Part shown: positions 38,575 to 50,201 of the stretch, piece after piece
How positions within the stretch are numbered: position 1 is the first letter of the stretch
Layout of the letters: each line of letters opens with the position of its first letter
NCBI GenBank assembly: GCA_003640385.1
Contig: RCAB01000278.1
Location: 20,373-84,372, forward strand
Source of the DNA: Setaria digitata
Lineage: Eukaryota > Nematoda > Chromadorea > Rhabditida > Setariidae
Length of the DNA: 64,000 nucleotides
Direction: 5' to 3'
Notes under the pieces: generated by a model
The model's database searches: none
The model's input: only the letters and a program-made list of their open reading frames with translations
Told to the model about the DNA's origin: nothing
Position numbers and translations under genes: made by a program

Positions 38575-40732
38575 TAAACATAGCTTTATGGCATATTCTA
38601 TTAACCAGTAGTCATTTTTCAAAATGATTCTTTATGTTTATAATTATAAATGCTCTAGTAAGGTTCATAGATATTTTTAAAAATACTCTATCTTGGTTAC
38701 AGCTGAAAGTGTTCGAAAGCAGTTGATGATTTGGGATCGGCTGATGCAGTTACACATACTTTCACATGCAGCATTAAGAGTATTCAATGAGCTTCCAAGA
38801 GAGGAGCTTGCTATGCAGTTGGAGCAGTCTGCTGACAATGATACTATAAAAAACTGCAAAACTAGTGCGGTTAAACTCTTTCAAAAAATTTAAATATAGA
38901 AAAACTGCTGAAAGCGAAATATTCTTTTGGAAAATTTCTGCCGGTAGTCATTTTTTGATTTTGCATTCATTTTTCGGGTCCTTTCATCAAATATAAAATT
39001 GTTTGCAGTGCGAAAAAATTTGGAACAATTGAACAAGATATTTACAACAATGGAAGATAGTCTGCTAAAATCATCAAAGCATACAAAAGGCTTGCTGATT
39101 AATGGTGATGGAAAAGGTATGTTTTGAGAATCATCATTTCGATTATTTCTCAGAAAAAAAAAAATCGTACTTTGTCTGAAGAACATGAGTGGTTTCGTTT
39201 TGAGGGGTCGGAGATTCTGAAGATGAAGAAATTGAAAGTTCAACGGACGATGAAGAGCATGACGATGCAGCAGAATCTGATGCTAACGAGAGCGGTGAAG
39301 AATCTGTTGTCTCGTCTTCATATGAAAGGCAGTTTCTATTTCTCGTAGGATGGATTTGTATTTTGTTGCTACCTATCCGTAGGCTTTTTAGTTTTTCAAA
39401 TTGATTCTTTGTTTCAGAGTCACTCAGCACACCGATAGTGTGAGTCGAAACCAGGTTTTAGGCAAAAGAAAGAAGCTGCCATTTGCGAAAGAATATGCGA
39501 AACGTCATGAACGATTTATGACATTTCGGTGAGGTTGACTTACTTGAGCTCTGTTGGTTGACAATATTCTTTATTTTCACTCATTTCATTTCGATTTTCA
39601 GCTCATCTGCATTATCGAAATGGGACGAAAGGATGACATTGAGTACTATTGGTCTGGTGAAAAATAAGAAAAAGGATTTCAGTGCTTTTGAATCTGTTGT
39701 ACTAAAACAGATTGAACAGGTTAATTATTTAATTTTTTTCTCTCCTAACTTCAGCACGATTTTTACCTATATGCTGTTTTTTTCTTTTTGCTTCCCGTCA
39801 GATAATCTGTTTTTTTTTACAGCACCCATCATATTTAGTAGTGGTCGATTTCAGGTCTGCATGTAAATTAAATGCATAATTGATGTTGCATATTTTTGTT
39901 TTTGTAGATAATGAGTGAAAAACATCGATTGTTGCGTCGAACACAAATGAAACGACATGATGTCGAGAGAATTGGAGGTGATGAAGACGTGAGTTTGCTA
40001 AATTCTGGTTTTTCTCCTCAGGTTAATATATATGTTTTTCTTCTATATTCATAGTGACTTATTGTTTTTAGAACAATTATGATGCAGAAATATTTGATGA
40101 CGATGATTTTTATCAACAACTGCTGAAAGAACTAATTGAAAGGAAGTCAGCTAATGTGGTAGATCCTATCGAAATGAGCCGGTAAAGATTTTTATAATAT
40201 TTAATAGTGTAATGTTAGATTTTGAAGTGTTGGCATTTTGAGAAAGATGTGGAGAAACTTTAGATATTTCAGCATATCAATTCTTTTGACTAAATTATAC
40301 TAAATTAGTTTACCTTTGCGCTTCATCTATTTCTCGTACGCCACTTCAAATTTTATATTTTCTGTAATCCTTCTACAATGTTCCAGTTGTTGTGCCTTCT
40401 GCTCGGTCAATAAATGGCAATGGAAATTATGCTTAACAGCGTTAATGGTGTTAGATATGCTTGGCTTTAACATGATAAAGTTTGTCATTCTTCATTAATT
40501 AGTGGTAGATACAGTTCGGAATGTATTTCATTTTAGGCAGTGGTTAGAAATACAGAAATTGCGACAGAAACGGTCAAAAAGGAAAAAAGTTGATACAAAG
40601 GCATCAAAAGGCCGTAAGATACGATACGTAGTGATACCAAAATTAGTAAATTTCTTTCCGTCGATGGCTGAGAAAGCAAAATGGAGTCACGAAAGAAGGA
40701 ATCAGTTATTTAAGTCTTTATTTGCATCATAA
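37222..40732 (+). CDS. AATF: AATF/Che-1 homologue (apoptosis-antagonizing transcription factor, TRAUB domain)
   Basis: Nucleolar and nuclear protein; family members act in 18S rRNA maturation (with neuroguidin and NOL10) and as RNA polymerase II cofactors. Predicted 500 aa (human about 560). Exons: 37222-37309, 37430-37485, 37725-37878, 38098-38196, 38428-38523, 38703-38864, 39009-39116, 39205-39328, 39418-39528, 39602-39719, 39908-39988, 40072-40181, 40537-40732; phases all agree. Family signs: [13 protein letters not shown] in exon 3, long acidic serine-rich stretches in exons 4-5 and 8, the AATF domain from [12 protein letters not shown] through [17 protein letters not shown], and the C-terminal [16 protein letters not shown] with SLFAS end. 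The exon 8 donor reads GC rather than GT. The start is 6 bases after TTCAG (37214-37215), a probable trans-splice acceptor. A poly-A signal AATAAA lies at 40897. Confidence 0.9.
38535..38572. repeat. (AC)19 microsatellite
   Basis: Pure alternating AC tract in the fifth intron of AATF, beginning 12 bases after the donor. Confidence 0.95.
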
Positions 40733-40896
40733 TTATAGATATCTTGTTTCGTTGTTGTTCTAAATGCTTCGTTATTTTTTAAATGATCGAGCAGAACTTA
40801 AGAGCAACTAGCAACATGTTATGTTTTAATTTTGATAGTTTTCACAATTTTTGGTTTAGTCGTAAAGCTGTATCGCCCTTACCGAAGTATAAAAGT

Positions 40897-40902
40897 AATA
40901 AA
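40897..40902 (+). terminator. AATF polyadenylation signal
   Basis: AATAAA about 165 bases past the AATF stop codon, followed within 40 bases by T-rich sequence. Confidence 0.5.
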
Positions 40903-41406
40903 AGCTTGAGTGGGCTTTAGAAGTTTTTTTTCTTGAAAAAAAAAAAAAGAAAAAAAACCGATTTTTATGGTAAATTTGATTTCATTAAGCTTATAAAGCA
41001 TGTAGCATAAATTTAACTACATTTTACGAATGTCTGTAAATGCAGTATCACGTTCACGATTTACTTTTGAAAAAGTGTCCTATTGTTGAAAACTTCGTAT
41101 GAAACTGAAATGATCGTAAAAGATAGAATGAAAGTTTATATGTTACGGTAAAACGTATATGGATTATTCGTGCGCTTACATCAGAATTATCGATATGAAA
41201 ATGAAAAGTTACATAAAATGGAAGCATGAGTTTGATACATAGATAAAACTTGAAGCGAAGCATGATTAAATGGATTAGAATTGGTAGTTATAATTAAAAT
41301 AGTGGATAAAGAAATGAATTAATTAATGCAGTTTGGTTATATTATATTGGAATGCTACTGTCGATGCCAACATTTTTCCAAAATTCGACCCGAAATATTA
41401 TTGTTT

Positions 41407-41732
41407 TAAAAGTCATTTTTCTTAATGAAAGAAATCAAATTTAAATTTGTCAGAAACACACTTATCACTTGTTTGCGTTATGTTAGTTTTCATCATTGTG
41501 ATTATTTTCAATAGTTCTGAAATACTCAAATACAACCACTAATTAATTGTTAGCAATTATCAAGCTTCNGAAAAGTCACTTTTCTTAATGAAAGAAATCA
41601 AATTTAAATTTGTCAGAAACACACTTATCATTTGTTTGCGTTATGTTAGTTTTCATCATTGTGATTATTTTCAATACTTCTGAAATACTCAAATACAACC
41701 ACTAATTAATTGTTAGCAATTATCAAGCTTCT
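41407..41732. repeat. Duplicated flanks around a single n (41569)
   Basis: Bases 41407-41568 recur at 41570-41732 with a few substitutions (for example CACTTG against CATTTG, AGTTCTG against ACTTCTG). The differences could be haplotype variants or end-of-contig errors. Confidence 0.85.
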
Positions 41733-41807
41733 CAGACATCGTCGAAAATATAAAAAAAAAAAAAAAAATTTGTAAATTTTGTCAGCATATGATTACAATA
41801 GATTTTT

Positions 41808-44485
41808 TCAGGATAGAAAGAGTAAATATAGCGTAATGAATGAAATTATCATAAAATCTGAAATAGTACTGATTTGTGAGGCACCTGCCGGCCTTTGTCT
41901 TCCGTGCATATCATCTGAAACATTGAGACATGATTAAAATTTGAATAACTGGCTTGTATAGGCTAAGAGAAAAAAAAAAAAAACAATTAGACTTATTAAT
42001 TTATTTTTTTGCCTTCTTCTGAACGATACAATTTCGGAACTTAATGAAAAGAGCCTTAATTTATAGTATTATATATCATGCATGATAACAAAATCATGCA
42101 TGGCAAAAAGATTTACACACTTCTAAAAATTACTAAAAATGGAAAAAAAGAAAAAAAACTTTGTACAGTTTATAAAAGAATTCTCAAATTTTGTTATTCG
42201 ATGCATATAATAATTAGTTAGCATTCTGTGAAAGTTTAAATAAAATTAAAATTAACATTTACCTGAATCACCGTGATCTGTTACTTCTTGATTACTATTC
42301 GGAGATGTTTCGCTATATGTATTACCAAATTTTGCAAATATTGCCGTCAAAGCTGTTGTAAATTTGCCTTCATTTAAAAGCGCTTGCTGTTCACTAATTA
42401 TTTTTTCGATATTCTCTGCTGCTGAAAAGTTAGAATTAAATTGAATGATTGAAAGATTAGGTCCAAAATGTTGCCACATTATCAAATAAATCTTCTGTTT
42501 CATCATTTCATTTTTAACTAATTCATTTCAACTTATTTTCATCCTTCTATTTCTACATGAAGATCATCAATGCATTATCGCATTATTATTAATGCTAAAT
42601 GATACCGATTTCTGACTTTCACATAATAAACAAAAGTCACATTTATAAAAAAAAAAAAACTACAAAACAATCCTATGAATTTTTGACACATTTAATGATT
42701 ATAAGAAAATTATTATTGGTGCCCTATAGCAGACAATCAAGCTAAGAATAAAATTCTTATTCTTCTTTTATGATAGCATTCTACCTAGACTGTGATGTAA
42801 TCAAATGCTAAAAAAGATAATGAGCCTTAATTTCTCGAAACAATTTAACATTAAGTCATTTCTTCTGGCCCTAATCTATCCCTCAATTGATTTCTATTGT
42901 CTACTACAATGACTGTTAATTCGTTGTCGAATAAATGAATCAGAACTTCTCAGGGATTAAGTCCTCCTTCTTCATCATTTCAATATTATCTAATCGTAAT
43001 AATATCAATATTATGCATCAAGTGATATTTGATAATGCACAACAACATACGATAATAATGTCCAGAAAAAAAAAAATTATCCACATTGCGCATACCGTAA
43101 TTAATATTCGGTAATGAACGATAACATACGGTAATGTTCAAATGTGATTCTTAAACTGCCAAACTAACATATTGGAGTATGTTTAGCAGCTGCATAATAT
43201 AATTTGTGATCACTGGTGGAGAGTACAAAAATGACTGATTTTTTACACTGTCCATCGATACCCCAAATGGTACTCAATCGGTGTGCTAAATGTTCATCGC
43301 TCTAAAAGTTGAAAAATTATTCGTATTCTGAAGCATTTACAATTGCCAAAAGAAAAATTCTGATGAAACAAAGAGAACAAGAAGGGAGAGAAATTTTGAG
43401 ATTGAAAAATTTGATAGCTATAGATCGATTTAGAAAATTGGTAAATTTCTAGCTAATTATTTTAACAATTATTGAACAGTTTTAAAAAATACTAAAACCA
43501 AAGCTTACTACTATTGATAAATGTATTCAAGAGCAATGCAAACAGCACCAAATCATTTCGTTGTTCACAAGTTAATTACTGTAATAAGCTCTTTCGTCTT
43601 TCTCAATTAATGCATAAATGAGATATTTAAAAGACAGGAAGAAAAGCAAAAAAAAAAAAAAGAAAAAAGGTTTTAATTACAATTTTTAATAAATAACTAA
43701 GATTAACAATTATCTGCAGATGATAATATTTTATGATAACTAACCTGCTTGGTGATAAGCAGTGTAGCATCGACGCCTTTTCCAGCACAAAAATTGGCAC
43801 TCTCGCTAACAGATGTTCGTCGAGATAATTGCAGCAAATCATTATTAAGCCGATATCTTTCTTGTTCACTTAGTAACTGAAATGAATATATAAATATATC
43901 GGAATTGAGTTGTAATATTCAGATTTTTAAGTAGGCTGCCAATTTTTTTTTTTTTTTTTCATTGAAAAAAAGTGTAACAGAAAGAGCTTTAAAAAAGGGA
44001 AGAAGGAGAGAATAAATTAAATTATTCCGTAAATTGCTTATTAATAATTTAAGACTATTTTCATTAAATTTTCTACTAATTATTCCAACAATACTCTTCC
44101 ATTAATTTACTAATTTTGTTTGATTAACTTGATATTATATTATCGGTCAAAAGATATGTACTTCTTGTTAATAAGAATTGTTGCTATCTTTTTTAGTAAA
44201 GATTTCTTTATCGTTTTTTCAAAAATCTTGAGGCTTATTATTAGAAAAAGAATTCACACTATTTTTTTCCTTTTTCTTTTTTTTTTTTTTTGTACAAATT
44301 TTCGAAAGCTATTTCAAGAGAATGATGAAAATCTGAATAACCTTATATGGATCACATATATATCCTCTAGATTTCAAGCCACAAGCATTGTAACCATTTG
44401 TTCGAGGATTTGGAAAAGTTTCATCAGTAAATTGTTGAGTGAAGCAAAGTTTAACAAATAATAATGATGTTAATATATGCCACAT
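41808..44485 (-). CDS. MOLO-1-domain (TPM_phosphatase-like) type I membrane protein
   Basis: Predicted 224 aa. Exons: 44342-44485, 43745-43876, 43169-43301, 42263-42421, 41808-41914, all in phase. Residues 1-17 form a signal peptide (MWHILTSLFVKLCFTQQ), followed by FPNPRTNGYNACG and YICDP, then an extracellular TPM-like domain (about 45-165) with LSTIWGIDGQCKKSVIFVLS and the helix NIEKIISEQQALLNEGKF. Residues 210-224 are a hydrophobic segment that ends the protein. This matches the family of C. elegans MOLO-1, an auxiliary subunit that increases gating of levamisole-type acetylcholine receptors at muscle. Whether this is the MOLO-1 orthologue or a paralogue cannot be told here. The ATG is one base after TTTCTAG, a probable trans-splice acceptor. 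Confidence 0.82.
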
Positions 44486-45091
44486 TCTAGAAATGACTAC
44501 GATAGTTTTAAAAATTAAATATATTGAATAAAACTGAGGAAGAGCAGTAATTAATAATAATTAATATCGGATATGCAAACTTAAAAGCTGAAGTATTTTC
44601 GCTGGAAAATGAACGATGGTCAGCAGCACTGGCAGGTCTAATATTTTAACTTTCACATTAGTTTGAATGTTTGTTAATCACACTAATTAATAGCACAATC
44701 TGATAAAAATATCTGATAAAAATCTTGTGGTAGAATTAAGAGATTAGTTCCTCTTTCTTTGTTCCTTTTTTTTTTTTTGTGAAGGAAGAGATAAGATAAA
44801 GAGAAAGAAGAATGACAAGAGGCATTTACGAAACTTATTTCCGGTAGCATTCAACGAGTAGCAAAGATTAATGATAAAAAAGAAATTTGGAAGAAATAAG
44901 TAATTGTTTCCGGAAGTAAATCCGGGCAGAACGGAAGACAAATTAGGAGAAATGAGCAAACAGTTAAATTCATTTTCGTTTCATATAAAGATCAATAAGA
45001 TATTGATGCACTGTCTCTGTTTCCGGAATGTTTAATGGATAGATGTGCAAATGTGTGGATAAGTTGACAGTGAGGATTTTCAGGATGTTAA

Positions 45092-45172
45092 CGAATCAAG
45101 AGTAAAGTTTGGGATGATGAGATCGAATCAAGAGTAAGCTTTGGGATGATGAGATCGAATCAAGAATAAGAT
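45092..45172. repeat. 32 bp tandem repeat, about 2.5 copies
   Basis: Units begin CGAATCAAGAGTAA at 45092, 45124 and 45156, spaced exactly 32 bases, with only minor differences between copies. Confidence 0.85.
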
Positions 45173-45664
45173 AGCCGTGAAATCAATCAAACAAGATGAA
45201 ATTGAATTTAATTTCAAGACTGATATCAGTAGAGGAAGAAAAGAGATGCTGACATCATCATCGACACAGTCTAAAATTGATCGGATTTTTTTCCTTTCTT
45301 CTTTTCGTTTTTGAAAATATTGAAGTTTAATGATTTGTTAATGTAGTGCTATAATACAGGAAAGTGTGCGCATCAATGATATTAACTTTCACTTTTCATT
45401 GATTGATGTATCAATCAATAATCGATCATCAAACTCTGCTGACGCATTTTTTTTNCTTTTTTTTCTTTTCAACCACTGCAGAAATGACTAATCCTTTTTT
45501 GCCGTCGAAATATCACTGATGCTATCAAAAGATAGCAATAATATAGGAATAGAAACAAAAAGATTATTTAATTTTCCATTCAAGTACCATTAACACTCGA
45601 TTGATTTAATTGAAGATAAATGATTAAATTATATGACTGATATTGGAAGTGATAAGGAATGCAT

Positions 45665-45777
45665 ACCTGCAAATCCAAATATATATTTTGTTTTTGTTTT
45701 TTTCTAATTACTGATAAATNTTCCTGCAAATCCAAATATATATTTTGTTTTTGTTTTTTTCTAATTACTGATAAATT
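45665..45777. repeat. Duplicated flanks around a single n (45720)
   Basis: CCTGCAAATCC and the following 45 bases appear on both sides of the n. Contig-overlap artefact. Confidence 0.85.
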
Positions 45778-47034
45778 CTTAAATATGAATTAAAAATAAT
45801 AAGTTTTAACTGAATTTAAATAGCTCTTAAATGTGAACATATATTTGGGAGGAAAATACCATTGCTGGAAAAAGATAAGGAAAGAAAATTGGATGATATG
45901 ATTTGTCAGAAAGAGATAACTGCCTTGATAAGTAGAATTATTTTTTTTTTTTTTAACAAAGGAAAGAAAGGGGTTGTCAGTGATTGAGAAATATGTGAAA
46001 TAGTTTAGGTACATAGCTGTACCAGAGATTGAGAGTACATCCTTTAAGGATAATATGTATAACCGAATGTACAATTGAATTTTATTGATATTTAGAAAGA
46101 TTAGTTTGTGACACATTGAGTTAAATAAAAATTTTAATCTCTAATAAGATTCATTTGTTGATTAGCAATCACATATCAAAGCGTTCTATTTACTGAATCC
46201 GATCATTATCATGATTACTTCTGGAAATAATAGAGAAAACTTAATTCAGATGAAAAATTTTAATTGGAAGATAAATTGAAACTAGCAAAAAGTATTTCAT
46301 CTTATGTCTACCATTCATTATTGATATTAATAATTAATTAAGCATTATCGATATCAATAATTAATTACTTCTCTTCTCTGGAAAATAACATTGAATCCTC
46401 CGCCGATTTCTTTCGGTTCAACAGTCACGTCAGAGTATTTATTTTCTCCTTCCCAATGTTCATCATTAACACACAAATATTTATTAATACAATCTATAAT
46501 TACATATTATCTGTATTATAATTTTGTACGTTCTATATTATAATGAAGATAAGAAATGCATTTAGCAAAGTTGATTTGTCTGAAACTAGTCTAAGCAACT
46601 AGATGATTATTTTGTTAGATTTTAAAGATCCTGAACAATCGTCCTAAGACATATTTTTTTTTTCACTAGATCTAATTCGGGAATATACAAGAAGAGCAAA
46701 ATGTGATAAAAGAATGGTAAGAAAAAAGAACAACGAATTGTATTTCAGTTTAGTCAAATGAGTAAATATCAATGGATGATAATTTCATTAGAAATTGAAT
46801 AAGTCGAAGACAATCATCATTAAAGATACAAATTTTAAATATGAAGCTGTAATAGTGAAAGTGGGTTTCAATTTGACATTCTGTTTACCATCCTATTATT
46901 TTATCCTAAATTATACTTTCTACTTTCTAGGTAGGCTTGCAATTCAGTTCTTGATTGAGATGTGGAGTGAGTTGGTTGTGTTGTCCGTGCATGCTTTGTT
47001 ATGTGAATGGATTGGTTGGTACGTGAGTATGGGG

Positions 47035-47042
47035 TCACGTGA
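47035..47042. promoter_or_regulatory. Palindromic E-box TCACGTGA upstream of rpl-3
   Basis: TCACGTGA lies about 345 bases before the rpl-3 start codon in a GC-enriched stretch. CACGTG is the core site of Myc/Max/USF-type bHLH factors; use here is not shown. Confidence 0.25.
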
Positions 47043-47384
47043 GTTCACAAGATTAATCTTCTGCCGTGATACGGAACACTGCGTTTGTTCTTACGTGCAG
47101 GGTTGAGTGTGATCTACTCCAATGTTATTTCCTTTTCTTCTCGCCGAACGTTACGGTACTACTTACCGTAAAGGAGAAAATACTTTGTAGTTCAAAGTAG
47201 GGAGAAGAGAAGGTAAAGGAGTCATAAGTGATAATATATGCGCAGCTAAGAGTTGAAATATTGTCGCACGTCAGACGTAGATGAGACTACAATCGTATTT
47301 TTTTGCACAGTGCTAATGAAAGCGCGTCAATTTGTGCATGTACATAATGATGCCTAATTAAACTTATAGTTAATCGGACTTGCG

Positions 47385-49812
47385 ATGTCTCATCGTAAAT
47401 TTTCGGCTCCACGACATGGATCGATGGGTTTTACGCCAAAGAAGCGCTCGAAGCGCCATCGTGGGAAAGTTAAGGCATTCCCCAAGGATGATTCTTCAAA
47501 ACCAATCCATCTGACGGCGTTTATGGGCTTTAAAGCGGGCATGACCCATATTGTCCGTGAGGTATTTCATTCTGTTTTTCTTTAGTGCCGGATTAATGGA
47601 CAGTGCACAATGATGAGTTCAGCAAATATCATCTGAGTAACATGATTATTCCAAATGTTCCCTATTGGACTGAGTGCTTTACATTTGTCTCTGAACTCCT
47701 CATTCTTTGGTTCTGTGCTTATTACTGATATAATGATTACAGGTCGATAAGCCAGGATCAAAAGTTAATAAGAAAGAAGTTGTTGAAGCGGTTACAGTTT
47801 TAGAAACTCCTCCGATGGTTATCGTTGGTGTAGTGGGATACATCGATACACCTCGAGGTCCACGGCAATTCAAAACGGTGTGGGCCGAACATCTATCGGA
47901 AGATTGCCGCCGACGTTTCTACAAAAACTGGTACATTTATCCGGTTTCTCTTTTTTTTACGTAACTGTTAGAAGGTGTCATTTCTTAAAGTAGAGGTCGT
48001 TTTTAATTGATGAGTTTTATTGTTACAGTTGAAATTGACTAAATCAAAAAAGTAGTTTAAAGTTTGCACAGTCATTTGCAACGCATGAGTTGTTGGTGTG
48101 GTGGCTAGCGAAGCTGTGTGTCTGGATGTTGTGGGTTCAGATCCGGTGTGCTTATAACAAAAAAAAACTTGGAAGCCATGATGAGAGACTGTGAGTAGTC
48201 TTATTAATTGTGAAGATGACAACAGTCCATTTATGCTGCCTTCCTTCTGAGCTTTCATGTCTCTTCTTCAAATAATGAATTACTAAGGGAGCTCAAGTTG
48301 GTCACTTCAGTGTATGATGCTTGGTGTATGTAGCAAAATCGAGCATCTGAGAACAGACCTTCCGCTGTTACAAATTTTAGCGTAACATGAAGGCCATAGA
48401 AACAGCGTATGGAGCGAGGACCTTTAGTTCTTTGCTTTTACACTGTTAGAGTTCTCATATTCCATAGGAATTCGTCTAAGAAAAAGGCATTCCAAAAGCA
48501 TGCGAAGAAGTGGCAGGATGAGGACGGTATGAAATCGATACAAGCTGATTTGGCTAAGATGAAGAAATATTGTTCGATAATCCGTGTCATTGCACACACA
48601 CAGGTATGTTGTGTGGAACTATTTATCAGTGTGTAATCTAGTTCCTTTCCATTAAGTGCTCCACTGTCAAATTTATAGATGAAGGTCATGAAACATCGGG
48701 AGAAAAAGGCACACATTATGGAAATACAAATAAATGGTGGCACAGTTCCTGAAAAAGTTGACTGGGCTTACGAACACTTTGAAAAACAGGTAAATTTTCA
48801 AAAAAGGGAGAAAAATCATTTCTCAGCTCTGTCAACGGTGATTGCGAAATTTTCTTTATACAGGTGCCAATAGATTCGGTGTTTGCCCAAGATGAAATGA
48901 TCGATGTTATTGGTGTTACTAAGGGAAAGGGTTTCAAGGGTGTTACGAGTCGTTGGCATACGAAAAAACTCCCAAGGAAAACCCATAAAGGTCTTCGAAA
49001 GGTTAATGTTTTCTTTTTTTTTTTTCCTGGTTGAAATATGTGTCCACAGCGATTCGTTGGCAGTGATGTATCACACCTAATGAAAGTAGTGGACTGAACT
49101 TCAATGTGGAAGTAATGAAGGAGCTGAGCCTTTGAGTCATGCATATAATAAGGCGAAAGAGTTTTCTGACTCTGCTGCCAGCAGTAACTATACAGGGTAT
49201 AATTTAGGTTGCGTGTATCGGAGCCTGGCATCCATCTCGTGTACAATTTACTGTGGCTCGTGCTGGTCAGAAAGGTTATCATCATCGTACCGAAGTGAAC
49301 AAAAAAATATATCGTATAGGGAAATCATGTTTAACCGAAGAAGGTAAAAAAAATGGCGGTACGGAATATGACATTACGGAGAAGAGCATTAACCCCATGG
49401 TGAGTTATAAATTTCAAATCAGTTATACTACCCTTTACTGCATGATGATGACATCAGTCTGCAATTCAGTACTAATTTGTTGAAAACCGCACAAGACTGA
49501 ATGCAGTTAATCTAATACACTCTACCTGTCATATTTTTTCTATTTTAACTATTGAAATTGCAGGGAGGTTTCCCGCACTATGGACTGGTGAATCAGGACT
49601 TCGTTCTTATTCGCGGGTGTTGTATGGGTTCGAAAAAGAGACCTATTACATTAAGGAAATCGCTGATTGTGCAAACGAAGCGTTTCGCTTATGAAAAAAT
49701 TAATCTTAAATGGATAGATACTAGCTCGAAGTTTGGTCATGGACGGTTCCAAACACATGCAGAAAAGAAAGCATTCATGGGGAAGTTGAAGAAAGATTTT
49801 ATTGCTGCTTAA
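47385..49812 (+). CDS. rpl-3: 60S ribosomal protein L3 (uL3)
   Basis: Core large-subunit protein that binds the 28S rRNA near the peptidyl-transferase centre; predicted 396 aa against about 403 in mammals. Exons: 47385-47561, 47743-47930, 48468-48603, 48679-48789, 48864-49001, 49208-49399, 49564-49812, all in phase. Diagnostic stretches are the start [44 protein letters not shown], the central [38 protein letters not shown] and the C-terminal [21 protein letters not shown]. Codon use is less AT-biased than its neighbours, as expected for a highly expressed gene. TTATAG ends 15 bases before the ATG and may be the trans-splice acceptor. Introns 1 and 2 each hold a C/D-box snoRNA. Confidence 0.97.
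47605..47677 (+). ncRNA. C/D-box snoRNA in rpl-3 intron 1
   Basis: The order of elements is stem GCAC (47605-47608), C box ATGATGA (47610-47616), D' box CTGA (47633-47636), C' box ATGATTA (47642-47648), D box CTGA (47670-47673), closing stem GTGC (47674-47677). All four boxes are in place in a 73-base unit inside an intron of a ribosomal-protein gene. The guide before the D box (AATGTTCCCTATTGG) can pair over 14 positions, two of them G-U, with the conserved 28S segment CUAAUAGGGAACGU that precedes GAGCUGGGUUUAGACC. The target is inferred; no name is assigned. Confidence 0.72.
48171..48256 (+). ncRNA. SNORD83-like: C/D-box snoRNA, U83-like, in rpl-3 intron 2
   Basis: C box ATGATGA (48178-48184) and D box CTGA (48247-48250) are flanked by a terminal stem, GGAAGC (48171-48176) with GCTTTC (48251-48256), containing one G-U pair and one bulged C. 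The guide just before the D box, GCTGCCTTCCTT, is an exact complement of the universally conserved 18S stretch AAGGAAGGCAGC, predicting 2'-O-methylation of an adenosine there. From memory, vertebrate U83A/B carry the same guide and are also encoded in RPL3 introns. C' and D' boxes are degenerate (AAGATGA near 48213). Confidence 0.78.
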
Positions 49813-49849
49813 TACTCGAGGACACTCATTGTTATAATTTTCTATACAA

Positions 49850-49855
49850 AATAAA
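49850..49855 (+). terminator. rpl-3 polyadenylation signal
   Basis: AATAAA 38 bases past the rpl-3 stop codon, a spacing normal for a compact ribosomal-protein 3' UTR. Confidence 0.7.
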
Positions 49856-50201
49856 TTGTTGCTTTGTTGCACAGTCGAATTATTGCACACCAATTATGAT
49901 GGAATGTTAGCTCAAAAAGACATTGTATTGTTTGCTTTTGATATCGCAAGGGGAGATCACAATACTAGAAAGGTGCAAGGAGTTATATTAGTCCGATCTT
50001 CCGCTGACTGGTTTAGTTATGTATACGTGTTTAGTGCACAGGATATGAAGAAGGGAGTGCGCTGCGATATTAAGGTCAATTAGGAGTTGGTCCGCCAAAT
50101 TGAATTAGGGATTTTTTTTATCCAAAATACCCAGCAAAATAAGTGAGTAGAAGAATGATGTTTAGCGGCAACAAAGAAACAGAGAAATAATGAATCAAAA
50201 A

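Larger units (their letters stand above)
44486..47384. other. Intergenic region upstream of MOLO-like gene and of rpl-3
   Basis: Both neighbouring genes point away from this spacer. It contains a 32-base tandem repeat (45092-45172), joins with an n at 45455 (within poly-T) and 45720, and near rpl-3 a stretch of higher GC (46960-47384) with a palindromic E-box. The open frame 46795-47106 lacks family motifs and is probably promoter sequence. Confidence 0.5.

Noticed and set aside
46795..47106. 103-codon plus-strand frame upstream of rpl-3
   Set aside because: No motif; it overlaps the likely rpl-3 promoter with an E-box, and its first half is AT-rich noise.
48060..48145. tRNA-like B box GGTTCAGATCC in rpl-3 intron 2
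   Set aside because: The T-arm does not pair properly, the A box is poor and no cloverleaf could be drawn; at most a degenerate tRNA-derived remnant.
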